In this document: positions 48,048-57,301 of the stretch, in pieces
How the letters are laid out: the number at the start of each line of letters is the position of its first letter
How positions within the stretch are numbered: the first letter of the stretch is position 1
From: a virus
Virus record (IMG/VR): IMGVR_UViG_3300046167_000921
Location: 62,001-126,000 of that record
Direction: 5' to 3' (one strand)
DNA: 64,000 nt
The notes under the pieces: model-generated
Database searches by the model: none
Told to the model about the DNA's origin: nothing
The model's input: only the letters and a program-made list of their open reading frames with translations
Made by a program: the position numbers and the translations under genes

Positions 48048-49901
48048 TCACTTTCCCCGATTTATCCTATCTTTGAGGCTGTAGGAAGAAGGCGACCGAG
48101 GAGCTACTCTTCTAGGGTCGCTCCCTCCTCTGCCTGAGTATCTGCCCGCTGTGGCAAAGGTCTTCCCTCCAGCCATCGGGTGGGAGTAGTTTGACCTGCC
48201 TTTCGCGAAGTATCGGGTCTTCCCGATACTGTTTGAAGCGAGCCATGTCATTCTGACAATCGCATCTGACATATCGTCGTGCTTACCTGCGACCTGAGGA
48301 GCTTCTACTGTGATCAGGTGCTTTGAGTGTACTGTCTGTTGCAGTTCTAGCATCTCAACAATATAAGGCTCGTTTCCATCTTGGAGGGGGTCTTTTCTGT
48401 TATAGAGCCTCAGCTTCTTATCCCACATCATATCTTTGAAGTTCTGGTACATCTGAGAAGTGATTTGCTTCGTCATGTTAACCGAGGTGAGTTGCTTCAA
48501 GCCCCTTTTTTCGAGGGCTTGCTGGAAGGGGATGCCCGCCCATTGGTCAAAGATCCCTTCAGCGAAGTAGAACTTGTTAGAGAACCCCAGCACCCAATCT
48601 GCGACATCATCAAACTCTAGTCTCTCTTTGTCCACATAAAGACCTTCTCCCGCTTTGATCATATCGACAAGGTCTAATACGATGCGTCCGTCTTCTTCAA
48701 TATGTCCAATTGCAATAGCACTGCCGTCACCTACAAGTGCGAGGTCAATACCTACAAAGTGAGGTCTTCTGGCGGGTGCAGACCTGTTAGCTGAGAGGGA
48801 GGGGTCTACACAAGCGAGTAGGTCTTCCTCTTTCTCTATCCAGCCTCTTGTTCTATCCGTGAACTCGCCTCCGTACTCTGTGAAGAAGACTGCAGGGTTC
48901 TTGAGGTAGTGTTTCTCAAACTCTTGAGCTGGTACGGTAGGGTTGACCTCCCATGTAGGAGCTTGGACAGACAGGATATTATCAGCCGCCTGTCCTCCTC
49001 TCATGCCGATTTGGAAGATAGTATAAAACAGACCCTGTCTGCCAAGGGGAGAAGAGATAAGTATAACCCTACCCTCAACCTCCCCTATAGGTACAGTTGG
49101 ATTATCGGGGTCTTTCGCGGAGTAGGCTGATGTTGAAGGTACAACCGCGTTATAGACTTCCTCCGCCCCTGATTGTCCCGTTTCGGTAAAGTGGGCTACC
49201 TCATCAAGGATGACGCATATGTTACCTGCACCACGAAGACCTTTAGCGACACAGGATCTGAAAGTGACCTTCAGTGTGGCTTTAGCTGTAGGGTCTTCTA
49301 TGTAACGCCCATACTTCTCAACGTCAGCGGGTGTCTGAAACCTAGCATAGCTAAGAGTGTTATTCGCGGTGTAAGGCCCAAAGAATGCACAATTCCGATA
49401 GTGTCCAGACACCTCTTGATAGAGTAGGCCTGCTTGGTCTTTGTCTGTAGCTACAGAGATTATTTGTATGTTGTTGGATGCTGGCAGGCCGTAGAACTTT
49501 TGAGGGTTCTCTTTTTTGATGAGCTTATATGTCTCGTAGGCGGCGATGCACGCGGATATTGTAGTCTTCCCAGACCTCCTGCCTATGGAGAGAACCATCT
49601 CTCGCCTCTGCTTGCCTGGTATAACCTCTCCTATGTTGCATCTGCCTTCATCAAAAAGCTTTTTGAGGTAACTCTTCTCCGTGTGTACTTCTACGTTCTT
49701 CCTTGACCAATCAGAGATCTCGAAAGTCTCTGTGTCATCAAGCTCCAGCCCGTAGTGAGCTTTCAAAATAACTCTCTGCACAGGGAATAGGTTCATTTTT
49801 AAGCCCCAAGGAGACTCCACGAACTCTATGATATTAGCATCTTTTTCGGATCTCTTCCCAGCTTTGGCACTTGCACTGATTGCAACTGAGGAAAGACTCA
49901 T
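48048..49901 (-). CDS. terL: Terminase large subunit
   Basis: A 617-residue protein with an ATPase (Walker A GRRSGKTT at 107-114, Walker B CVILDEVAHF with Asp233 and Glu234) and an RNase H-like nuclease domain (FVGIDLALVGDGS, FAEGIFDQW, GKHDDMSDAI with the acidic metal ligands). It pumps DNA into the prohead through the portal and cuts the concatemer. The glycine- and arginine-rich tail is longer than usual. The start overlaps the upstream gene by ATGA. Confidence 0.94.
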   Translation of the reverse strand: MSLSSVAISASAKAGKRSEKDANIIEFVESPWGLKMNLFPVQRVILKAHYGLELDDTETFEISDWSRKNVEVHTEKSYLKKLFDEGRCNIGEVIPGKQRREMVLSIGRRSGKTTISACIAAYETYKLIKKENPQKFYGLPASNNIQIISVATDKDQAGLLYQEVSGHYRNCAFFGPYTANNTLSYARFQTPADVEKYGRYIEDPTAKATLKVTFRSCVAKGLRGAGNICVILDEVAHFTETGQSGAEEVYNAVVPSTSAYSAKDPDNPTVPIGEVEGRVILISSPLGRQGLFYTIFQIGMRGGQAADNILSVQAPTWEVNPTVPAQEFEKHYLKNPAVFFTEYGGEFTDRTRGWIEKEEDLLACVDPSLSANRSAPARRPHFVGIDLALVGDGSAIAIGHIEEDGRIVLDLVDMIKAGEGLYVDKERLEFDDVADWVLGFSNKFYFAEGIFDQWAGIPFQQALEKRGLKQLTSVNMTKQITSQMYQNFKDMMWDKKLRLYNRKDPLQDGNEPYIVEMLELQQTVHSKHLITVEAPQVAGKHDDMSDAIVRMTWLASNSIGKTRYFAKGRSNYSHPMAGGKTFATAGRYSGRGGSDPRRVAPRSPSSYSLKDRINRGK

Positions 49902-50569
49902 TTCTCCCCCATCGCTTTCTTTGCGTCATTCATCCAATCGGGGTCGTCTACCATATTCCCGAACACGGCAAAGATGCTCTCCGCCAATTCAGGTCTTACT
50001 CCAGCCTCATCGCAAGACTTCCTGAAGGTCTCTGCGATATGCCCAAAGACTTTTTTGAACGCCTTTGAATCTAAGTCTATGGACTTGGATGACATGATTT
50101 CTTTTTTCTTCAGCCAAGTGTCTCCGACAGCCCTTAATGCATTAACTCTTCGCAAAGAGATCTGGGAAGTCTTCTCGCCTCTCCTTTCCGCCTCTTCTCG
50201 CTCGAAAGCCAAAGAAGCGGACTCTTCTGCGAGACCCACAAGAACTTGTGTGAGAACGTGTTCAGAGTCGGGGTTTGTTTTAGTCTCACCCAGCACTTTG
50301 TCGGACTTTACTTTAGTCTTCTTCCTTTGTTGCAAGCTATTTAGATTAACCGCAGAAGAAGAGCTAGGCGAAGCTGGGTTTGTTATTGGAGAGGATGTGC
50401 TGGGTGATCCTGGTTTGCCGTACATAACATATGGCTCTCCTGTCTTAGGGTTGATCTGCACGTCATCTTTGTCTACTAGCTCCGAGGGCTTCTTCCATAC
50501 GAGCTTTCCGTATTCATCTTTTACTTGTACTCTGGTAGCCCCATGAGGGATAGGTATTCTAGTAGGCAT
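49898..50569 (-). CDS. Candidate terminase small subunit or packaging protein
   Basis: A 223-residue protein coupled to terL by an ATGA overlap. The first ~100 residues are extended and serine/proline-rich (KPGSPSTSSPITNPASPSSS). The C-terminal ~120 residues are helical (AEESASLAFEREEAERRGEK, then NALRAVGDTWLKKKEIMSSK). Position directly before terL suggests a small terminase or packaging adaptor, but no helix-turn-helix is clearly recognisable. Sequence alone does not prove it. Confidence 0.5.
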   Translation of the reverse strand: MPTRIPIPHGATRVQVKDEYGKLVWKKPSELVDKDDVQINPKTGEPYVMYGKPGSPSTSSPITNPASPSSSSAVNLNSLQQRKKTKVKSDKVLGETKTNPDSEHVLTQVLVGLAEESASLAFEREEAERRGEKTSQISLRRVNALRAVGDTWLKKKEIMSSKSIDLDSKAFKKVFGHIAETFRKSCDEAGVRPELAESIFAVFGNMVDDPDWMNDAKKAMGEK

Positions 50570-50586
50570 TTTTCAGCACTCCTTTC

Positions 50587-51246
50587 TCAGGAGATGTCCA
50601 TAGGGGACATGCCTCCCTTTCTTAAGATATTAACATACGCCCCCTCGTTTACAGGGTCATATAGTATGTTACCATCAGAGTCCTCTAAGACGAAAGGTGG
50701 ATCTCCACCTAAGAGGAGGTACGTGTAAGAGTAGACTCTAATGAAGAGGTCGTCAAACACCCCTCTGCTGTAGACAAGAACATGATTCAAGTTATTCGGG
50801 TCTATCTCAGCTTTCAGGTTGACTTTCATATCATTAAGTATGTTAGCGAGGTCTTCCGCCACGTCGTTGACATCCCCCGCTCCTTCCCCTTCAGCTTGAC
50901 CAAAGTAAGATCCTGCTTTGAGTGAACTAAGTCTATCTAAATCTTGAGAGTTTTGACCTATAATCTGAATCTCGTCTGATTTGTAGTAAGGGGGGGCGTT
51001 ACCTAAGTTCGGGTTTCCGAAATCGGTAGACTCCACTTTAATTCTCAACAAGGCTTCACGGCTCTTGGTGTTACCTAAGAGAGCATCGCCTGTGTTTGAG
51101 CTAATTACTTGAGTCTCAAAAACCTGCCTCAAAGGGACAGGGTTGCCTGACTCTCCTTTTGAAGGGTCTGAAGACCTAGCATGGTGTGCAACAAGCATCT
51201 TGAAAGAGGGGGAAGCCACAACTCGTTTCTGGTAGGAAGAATACAT
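50587..51246 (-). CDS. Probable structural protein, terminase operon
   Basis: A 219-residue protein beginning MYSSYQKRVVASPSFKMLVA. It includes an acidic helical region (GDVNDVAEDLANILNDMKVN) and a YSYTYLLLGGDPPFVLED section. No family is recognised. It lies 11 bp after the 766-residue gene and 18 bp before the next; likely a head or neck component by context. Confidence 0.6.
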   Translation of the reverse strand: MYSSYQKRVVASPSFKMLVAHHARSSDPSKGESGNPVPLRQVFETQVISSNTGDALLGNTKSREALLRIKVESTDFGNPNLGNAPPYYKSDEIQIIGQNSQDLDRLSSLKAGSYFGQAEGEGAGDVNDVAEDLANILNDMKVNLKAEIDPNNLNHVLVYSRGVFDDLFIRVYSYTYLLLGGDPPFVLEDSDGNILYDPVNEGAYVNILRKGGMSPMDIS

Positions 51247-51256
51247 CTACAAGCTC

Positions 51257-53557
51257 CTATAGGTCAAAGCCGCCGAAGAGGATGTTTCCGAGATCCTTAT
51301 CTTTTGGGGCTTCTACGTTTAGTTGAATATGCTCACTCGAGGAAAGGTTGAATTGGTTAGGGTCATAAGTGTTACTAAAGAGAGATGCAATTTTCTCACT
51401 GTCTGTAGAGTTCGCGATCCTAATCATTTCTTCCTTATAGTCTGCGGGGTTCTCTACGACCTCAGACACGGAGGCCACAATCACCTTATTGTATTTCTGG
51501 CAAGTTCCCTGAGAGTTGAAGACACAAGAACCACACTTGCTAGTTTTTAACAAGGTAGGGATCTGGTTTGCTCTGTGTATTAAAGCACCCTTATCGCACC
51601 CTTCAGTCCCATTGGACAGGTATGCCTCTGCGTCTACATAGGCGTGTCCTGAGAGACCTTCGTGCTCATCTCTTAGGGAGGCGATCTTAGATTGGTACTC
51701 ATGTACTACGTTCTCGTTGAATCTTGAGGTAAGAAGAATATTTAACTCTTCACCGACCGCTCCTTCACTCATTTTTCTCTTTAGCCAAGAAGAGACTTTC
51801 TGCTCAGTGGCACTTACAACATTAGATTTTTTATGACCCAGCACATGAGCAGTTTCTTCTCCCACATACACATTAGACTCGCTTGGTGTCGCCGCGAATT
51901 CGAAAGCTTTTCTCACGAAGTCGTTAGGGTCTTCTATAGAGCTTATCTTTTCATATTGCTCTTTGCCCAATAGTCCCGTCGATAAGAGCTTATCAACTTT
52001 TGCATTGGCGGCCTTCCAAGAATTCGCGTTGGCTCTCTTCTCTCTACTAGGGAGAGGCTCTACTGCTTTGTTTCGAGCCTTAGTCATCCTATGCTCTGTT
52101 AGGCTATACTCTTGATAAGACCTCTGCTCTGCAGGTCTGGCTATGACTTCAAGAACAGAGGCAAGCTTGTCTTCGGGTGTCTTCTTTCCTTGGATAGCTT
52201 CCCCTACTTCTTCGTAGGAGATCTCACCCGCCCTTAAGAGTTGAGATATCTTTAACATAGCGGATTTCTGACGCTTTGCGTATTCTCGTTCTTCTTTACG
52301 GGGTACACTTGCTTCCCTAGAGATCTTCTCTTTCTTCATATTGAAATATGAAGTACTCTCACCTTGCCCGCTATAATCTGATGCCGCCGACGGTCGGCTT
52401 GCCATCCTATACAAAAGGTTTATCTTCTCTGTAGGAGTTCCTTTAGAGTTTAGGGCCTTTGTTGTCTCGCTCTCGCCGAGAAACCCTTGTGAGACGAGCT
52501 GTCCTGCAATCTTCTCAAGTCTCCTTTGAGCGGTCGAAGTTTCTCTGTGTTCCCTTGAATCAACCTTTTCAACAATAGTAGAGGTTTTCTTCAGGTTACT
52601 AGTGCCGTCATGGTTAGGAAACCAAGTCTGTGTAGCAACAGACTCTGGTTGCTTGCTCATTTGAGAGAAGAGACTCTTGATCTTCTCTTTGTAGCTTGAG
52701 CCTGCTTCCTTCTCTATGCCACAAGCTTCAAACTTAGGCTTGAGCAAAGAGTGGGCTTTCTTCCAAGATATATCTTTAACACTAGCGACAACTTCCATCC
52801 CCAAGAACCTGTCAAAAGGAGTTCCTTTGGCGATCAGGTACATGCATGAAGCACACTTCTTGTTAATTTCCGCATCCCACTTTCCATTGAAGATACCTGG
52901 GAAGTGGCTCGCTCTGATGTAGACCTTTCCGTATAGACCTGAATCTTTCGAGAGCCTCCCCCTTAGCTCCTTGTCCTCTACCGATTTGAGATCTAGGTTG
53001 TCAAAAGCGAGCTTCCTGTATGCCTTTTCTTTTTTTTCTCGGTAAGAGTCACCTGGTAACTTGCTTTGTTCTTTTCGGTATGGGTTTAAATAAGGCTCAT
53101 TCTTATGGTTGGTGTTAGGGATGATAGTCGTACCATCAGTAGAGGCAGAACCCCATAGCTCTTGAAGGGCTTTGAGGTTGCTTGCCTCAGGGTCATTGAG
53201 GTTTCCCTCTTCCATATTCTTAATAACTTCTTCAAGGGATCTTACACCCTTAAGGTCGGGCTCGGGTTGTGAAGCAAGCCAAGAGTGATCCACAAGGTTA
53301 ATGTCTTGACCTGCGTCTCTTGTGAGTTCCGCCATATTCAAGTCGGCTTCGACAGCTAAGCCATCAGGCATATCAGAGTGTAGATTACCATCAGGAGGGA
53401 CGATACCTCGAGGTAAACCTGCGATCCCTTTAGCTTCAGGGAGGCGTGCTCCGTCGAGGACACCATCATTATATTCGGTGTCGAAGTGGAAGCCGTCTAA
53501 CATGTAGTTAGAACCGTTTGTAAGGGAGAATCCTCCATTGGGTGTCTTGCTACTCAT
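51257..53557 (-). CDS. Repeat-containing structural-type protein with duplicated Cys clusters (766 aa)
   Basis: Three copies of a ~60-residue helical module lie near 340-400, 420-490 and 510-580 (for example LEKIAGQLVSQGFLGE, LKISQLLRAGEISYEE and VDKLLSTGLLGKEQYEK, each followed by a proline-bearing turn and a Y-x-G/E loop). Two Cys-x2-Cys clusters each precede a VVASV-like strand: NKKCASCMYLIAKG with MEVVASVKD, and SKCGSCVFNSQGTC with KVIVASVSE. Metal binding is likely. The N-terminal ~200 residues are polar. It is coupled to its upstream gene by ATGA. Function is unknown; size and operon suggest a virion or packaging component. Confidence 0.65.
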   Translation of the reverse strand: MSSKTPNGGFSLTNGSNYMLDGFHFDTEYNDGVLDGARLPEAKGIAGLPRGIVPPDGNLHSDMPDGLAVEADLNMAELTRDAGQDINLVDHSWLASQPEPDLKGVRSLEEVIKNMEEGNLNDPEASNLKALQELWGSASTDGTTIIPNTNHKNEPYLNPYRKEQSKLPGDSYREKKEKAYRKLAFDNLDLKSVEDKELRGRLSKDSGLYGKVYIRASHFPGIFNGKWDAEINKKCASCMYLIAKGTPFDRFLGMEVVASVKDISWKKAHSLLKPKFEACGIEKEAGSSYKEKIKSLFSQMSKQPESVATQTWFPNHDGTSNLKKTSTIVEKVDSREHRETSTAQRRLEKIAGQLVSQGFLGESETTKALNSKGTPTEKINLLYRMASRPSAASDYSGQGESTSYFNMKKEKISREASVPRKEEREYAKRQKSAMLKISQLLRAGEISYEEVGEAIQGKKTPEDKLASVLEVIARPAEQRSYQEYSLTEHRMTKARNKAVEPLPSREKRANANSWKAANAKVDKLLSTGLLGKEQYEKISSIEDPNDFVRKAFEFAATPSESNVYVGEETAHVLGHKKSNVVSATEQKVSSWLKRKMSEGAVGEELNILLTSRFNENVVHEYQSKIASLRDEHEGLSGHAYVDAEAYLSNGTEGCDKGALIHRANQIPTLLKTSKCGSCVFNSQGTCQKYNKVIVASVSEVVENPADYKEEMIRIANSTDSEKIASLFSNTYDPNQFNLSSSEHIQLNVEAPKDKDLGNILFGGFDL

Positions 53558-54114
53558 TTCTTCTTCCTTTCACTCAAGAAGTCCCTACTAGGGTCTTTTG
53601 GAGAGTCATCCTCTTCCTGTTCCTGCAAAGCCCAGCCTTCTGGGTCTCCCTTGATTTCTTCAATATCTTCCATAACTTGAACTAGTACTTTCTCTTGTTC
53701 AAGTTGCCAATGGTCAGCAGTGACTTCATCGTATAGGGTGTCGGACAAGGCAGAAAGAGCTTCGACAATATTCATGTATTGCCGCCTCATCGCCTTTATC
53801 TCCATAATGTAGCCTCTGCCTCCAAGATTTCCGTCTGGGGAGATGTCCCTAGACTTAATCTTAGCGAAGGTAGAATACGCACTCATGGCGTGACCTAAAG
53901 CGGATAATGTGGCCCTAAGTACTTTAGCTAGGTTCTTATTGCACTTCTTATTGTATTTGTGCTCAGGGTCCATGAACCGAGAACTAGGGGGGTGTTGCCC
54001 CCAAGCCCAAGCATTAGAATCATCTCCGTGATCTTTGATAAAGCGGACTTCGCCCGCCGTCTTAACTCGTCTTGAATATTTCCGAGCTACGCTTTTTGGG
54101 TCTGCCTTACTCAT
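53554..54114 (-). CDS. Conserved phage-type protein with N-terminal VARKY-type motif
   Basis: The start is set at 54114 (MSKADPKSVARKYSRRVKTA) after GAGAGG; a TTG at 54129 is less likely. The body contains AGEVRFIKDHGDDSNAWAWG and LRATLSALGHAMSAYSTFAK, which I recall as a conserved hypothetical protein of marine phages. The N-terminal SVARKYSRR resembles the RVAxRYL motif elsewhere in the window. It leads the terminase operon and has a promoter-containing hairpin over its ribosome site. Confidence 0.65.
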   Translation of the reverse strand: MSKADPKSVARKYSRRVKTAGEVRFIKDHGDDSNAWAWGQHPPSSRFMDPEHKYNKKCNKNLAKVLRATLSALGHAMSAYSTFAKIKSRDISPDGNLGGRGYIMEIKAMRRQYMNIVEALSALSDTLYDEVTADHWQLEQEKVLVQVMEDIEEIKGDPEGWALQEQEEDDSPKDPSRDFLSERKKK

Positions 54115-54125
54115 CTGACTACCTC

Positions 54126-54170
54126 TCAATATCTGTTACTGAGAGAGCAGGCTTATAAATGAGATATTGA
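54126..54170 (-). promoter_or_regulatory. SD-overlapping hairpin with TTTATAAG loop before the terminase operon
   Basis: Arms 54126-54134 and 54162-54170 are perfect 9-bp complements (TCAATATCT/AGATATTGA) next to the GAGAGG ribosome site. An alternative CTCTCA/TGAGAG pairing covers it directly. The loop holds ATTTATAAGCC on the minus strand. Confidence 0.6.
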
Positions 54171-54314
54171 AGATCAGCACCTTATTGATCCTCAAAGAGT
54201 GAAACCTGTCTTTCTTTGACTTCTCCAACCTCGCATTCTCGACTCTGATTCCGACGTAGGATGTTTTGGCAACCAACGGGGGGGTCAAGTATAAACCCGA
54301 AGGCACACCTTCAA

Positions 54315-55271
54315 CTATTTTACCTCGGTGTTTACGATGTCATTAAGTCTGGACTTAAACTCTTCAGTCCAGCTCTTCTCCGCTGGAACATCTTTGGAAG
54401 AGGAGATGAAGTACAACTTGCCTACGCTAGGGTTAATTGAAGTGTATCCTCTGCCGTCTCTTTCATTGAGAAGGAAGTAGAAGTCACCCTGCTTGTTATA
54501 GCCTGCGGAGATGACCTCCCCTTCGTAATATATAACGGAGTATTCAGAGAGCTTGCTATCCATCAGGTCATTGAAGTTTCCATGTAGAGTTGTCTTCTTC
54601 TCCCTACTTTCGAGCATCGTTTGTGTCAAATCTCTACGAGCTTGGGGGGCTGGAGATTTACCGCCTCTGTCGTATACAACAGCAAACAGGGGCTTTGTGG
54701 CTGTAGATCCTAAGTAAGAATTAATGTTCCTAAATGCACGGTAGAGACCCACTTTGTCATGTGGTGCGAGGCTTTTCTCCCTCATCTGCTCAAGAACCTT
54801 CTCTTGCTTCTCAAGGTTGCCAGATTTCTCTGCGGCCTCGAGTTTATTTTGCAACCCTCTGATCCTTACAGGCAAGACTGCCTTGAATTTGAATTTATTA
54901 CCAGGCTTACCCGTCCTCAGGTCAATCGGTGCGACTTCAATCGTGCAATCTTCTCTTAGGTCTCTAGGTCTGGTGATATCGAGGATCACGCAGTACATGG
55001 GTTTTTCAGGCGTGTGCGTAAGTAAGCCACAGTTTTTAATATTCTGCGGGTGCGTGCATTTCTTCCCCTCGACCTTGACTACTTCTCCTACTTCGAGTGC
55101 TCCTTTCCTTTGGGTCTTTATAGATCCCTTTGGGTTAATGAAGACTCCTTGGGAAGAAAGATACGACTTTACCTCAGACTCGGTCATGCCTGTCGGGTTT
55201 GATAGCTTACCCCACGCCGCGAATGCTGCAGGGTCATTTGTGAGTGCGTTTGCACCTGATTCTTTTTTCAT
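54315..55271 (-). CDS. Unrecognised 318-residue protein
   Basis: Begins MKKESGANALTNDPAAFAAW and has a GKKCTHPQNIKNCGLLTHTP patch, a basic helical middle and a C-terminal GDFYFLLNERDGRGYTSINP section. No family is recognised. AAAGGAG precedes the ATG. It diverges from the PhoH gene and ends 200 bp before the terminase operon; the gap (54171-54314) holds no further clear feature. Confidence 0.6.
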   Translation of the reverse strand: MKKESGANALTNDPAAFAAWGKLSNPTGMTESEVKSYLSSQGVFINPKGSIKTQRKGALEVGEVVKVEGKKCTHPQNIKNCGLLTHTPEKPMYCVILDITRPRDLREDCTIEVAPIDLRTGKPGNKFKFKAVLPVRIRGLQNKLEAAEKSGNLEKQEKVLEQMREKSLAPHDKVGLYRAFRNINSYLGSTATKPLFAVVYDRGGKSPAPQARRDLTQTMLESREKKTTLHGNFNDLMDSKLSEYSVIYYEGEVISAGYNKQGDFYFLLNERDGRGYTSINPSVGKLYFISSSKDVPAEKSWTEEFKSRLNDIVNTEVK

Positions 55272-55413
55272 GATTCATTCTCCTTTGGTCACCATTCTGT
55301 TGAGTATAGATATATTATAAAAATACCTGATTGGGGCGAACAATAATATGTGTTAGATGAGCTCCGCTTATATGGAGGAGATAGGTTGCTCTAAATTCTG
55401 TTAGGAGACTCAA

Positions 55414-56703
55414 ATGCAGAAAGCCGTGATCCTCGACACAAGTGTTCTTATCCACGACCCTCAATCAATCAGATCTTATGCCGAAGACGTAAAGGTGCTG
55501 ATACCGATTTTTGTGGTTATGGAGCTGGACATACTGAAAGATACAAGCCGAAGAGAGAAAGCTCATGTTGGTGCTCTCGCTCGAAAGGCATCTTCAATCA
55601 TTCTTACTATGATAAAGGAGGGAACACTCGAGGTCGTCTCTCATGAGGAAGAGATCAACATCAAGTCTCTAGATCGAGCTTCTCAGATTCGATATGTAGA
55701 CTTGCTCATCTTGCAAACCTCTATCTTCTTTAGTAAGAAGTACGACCTAAAGCTAGTGTCTAAGGATGTTAACTTGAGGATCATTGCTGAGTCTTACGGA
55801 ATACTCTCAGAAGACTTTACCTCCGATTCTTCGACTTCAAACATCTACGACAGTCTTGGACTCAAAGAGTTTGTTCCAGATCATGTGTTGACCTCTTCTC
55901 TGGTGAAGTCTTATTGGGAGGGTGCAGTACGTATTCCTTTTGACCTTGACTTCAAGGCCTTCCAAAACGAATACTTCTGGTTCTTAGACAATAGGCAGAA
56001 GACGCATCTCTTCCAATTTAGAGACGACACTCTTTTCCCGATACACAAATCAGAACACCGCGTGAAGCCACGGAATCTAGAGCAACGTGCGGCTCTCGAT
56101 CTTTTGATGGACTCAGAGGTAGAGTTGGTCGCCCTTCTAGGTAAAGCAGGTACGGGGAAAACATATCTCGCCCTCGCATCTGCCTTAGAGCAGACTGCTC
56201 GGTATCACCGAATATTGCTCTCTAAGCCTGTCGTCGATGTTGGTAAAGGCATAGGCTTCCTTCCAGGTTCTATGTCAGAGAAGATGGAGCCTTGGATGCA
56301 GAGCTTCTTTGATAACCTCGACCAGATTAACCCTATGTGGGACACCTCACCATTGGGGCTGGAGGCAGGCTCGAAGGAGACCTTCTTAGAAAAAAACCAA
56401 ATTGAGATACAACCGATACACTCCATAAGGGGTCGTTCTCTCAAGCAGGCTTATATGATCATAGATGAAGCTCAGAATCTCACTAAGCATGAGATCAAGT
56501 CTATAATCACCAGAGCGGCAGAAGGCACAAAGGTTGTTCTTCTTGGAGACCCTTATCAGGTTGACCACCCTTACTTGGACACAAACTCTAACGGCCTTGT
56601 CTATGTCATTGAAAAAATGAGAGGTCAGTCGATCTTTGGCTGTGTGAGTCTTCATAAGTCAGAAAGGTCAACCCTCTCCGATATTGCCGCTGATCTTTTG
56701 TAA
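55414..56703 (+). CDS. PIN-PhoH fusion protein (YlaK/PhoH2 type)
   Basis: A 429-residue protein. The N-terminal PIN domain (~1-140) starts AVILDTSVLIHDP with the first catalytic Asp. The C-terminal PhoH ATPase has Walker A GKAGTGKT near 243 and Walker B DEAQN near 351, plus LLGDPYQVDHPYLD. PIN-PhoH proteins couple ATP-driven RNA unwinding to ribonuclease action. PhoH genes are common in marine phages. TTAGGAG lies upstream. It starts a short rightward pair with the 56741 gene. Confidence 0.92.
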   Translation: MQKAVILDTSVLIHDPQSIRSYAEDVKVLIPIFVVMELDILKDTSRREKAHVGALARKASSIILTMIKEGTLEVVSHEEEINIKSLDRASQIRYVDLLILQTSIFFSKKYDLKLVSKDVNLRIIAESYGILSEDFTSDSSTSNIYDSLGLKEFVPDHVLTSSLVKSYWEGAVRIPFDLDFKAFQNEYFWFLDNRQKTHLFQFRDDTLFPIHKSEHRVKPRNLEQRAALDLLMDSEVELVALLGKAGTGKTYLALASALEQTARYHRILLSKPVVDVGKGIGFLPGSMSEKMEPWMQSFFDNLDQINPMWDTSPLGLEAGSKETFLEKNQIEIQPIHSIRGRSLKQAYMIIDEAQNLTKHEIKSIITRAAEGTKVVLLGDPYQVDHPYLDTNSNGLVYVIEKMRGQSIFGCVSLHKSERSTLSDIAADLL

Positions 56704-56709
56704 TTTATC

Positions 56710-56739
56710 TATAATACTCTGGTTGAAAAAGGAGTATTA
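56710..56739 (+). promoter_or_regulatory. SD-sequestering hairpin whose left arm overlaps a TATAAT box
   Basis: Arms 56712-56719 and 56732-56739 pair TAATACTC with GAGTATTA over 8 bp; the 3' arm includes the GGAG of the gene at 56741. A perfect TATAAT lies at 56710-56715 within the left arm. Initiation ~7 bp downstream would fall in the loop, so the local transcript could not form the hairpin. This is the clearest geometry for the switch model. Confidence 0.72.
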
Positions 56740-56740
56740 G

Positions 56741-57301
56741 ATGTTAAGTATGATCGAACGAATTGTGTTGAATAGGTTTCTTAATAAAAAGAAATACAAT
56801 CAGAGGTCTGTGTACGGTTTCTTGTGTAGGAAGATCTTTCTCGCTTCTCATAAAATTGTGTCGAAGAAAGAGGTTGAGGTTCTAGGTTCGTCTTTGTCTT
56901 CATATAGAGAAGGTGTGCCACAATACAACACCCCTATTAAGGTAATATCGGGGTTCGAGTCCATTGTTAAAATTACAATAGACCCAAAAGACCTTTTTAA
57001 CGTACCTTGGCTATCCAAGGAACTCAAGATCTTAGCGGTAGCTCTTACGAAGTCGGGTAAGAAGTATCTCAAGTCCTTGCCCGTGGAAGTAACTGCAGAA
57101 CTTCTCGGCTTTGAGGAACACGAGGACATTCGCGTGCCACTAGGTTACGTAGTGGATGAGGTTTTTGACGACGAAACAAGGTACGGGTTTGGGGTAACCT
57201 CCATCGGGAAGACCCCTTCGGGGAAATTGGAATTTACCCTCAAGATGAATGTGGTGACTTACCCTTCTCTAAGAAGTGAGAGTCTTTACCCTGACTTCTG
57301 A
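56741..57301 (+). CDS. Unrecognised 186-residue protein
   Basis: Begins MLSMIERIVLNRFLNKKKYN; basic N-terminus, then beta-rich sequence with LPVEVTAELLGFEEHEDIRV. No family is recognised. The 3' end overlaps the convergent gene at 57240 by 62 nt, longer than typical here. The promoter hairpin at 56710 indicates separate control from the PhoH gene. Confidence 0.62.
   Translation: MLSMIERIVLNRFLNKKKYNQRSVYGFLCRKIFLASHKIVSKKEVEVLGSSLSSYREGVPQYNTPIKVISGFESIVKITIDPKDLFNVPWLSKELKILAVALTKSGKKYLKSLPVEVTAELLGFEEHEDIRVPLGYVVDEVFDDETRYGFGVTSIGKTPSGKLEFTLKMNVVTYPSLRSESLYPDF

Noticed and set aside
55362-55377. Another SD-blocking hairpin (CTCC/GGAG around GCTTATAT)
   Set aside because: The GGAG in this stem is not followed by a usable start codon. 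The PhoH gene uses a separate TTAGGAG site 30 nt further on, so it does not fit the switch layout.
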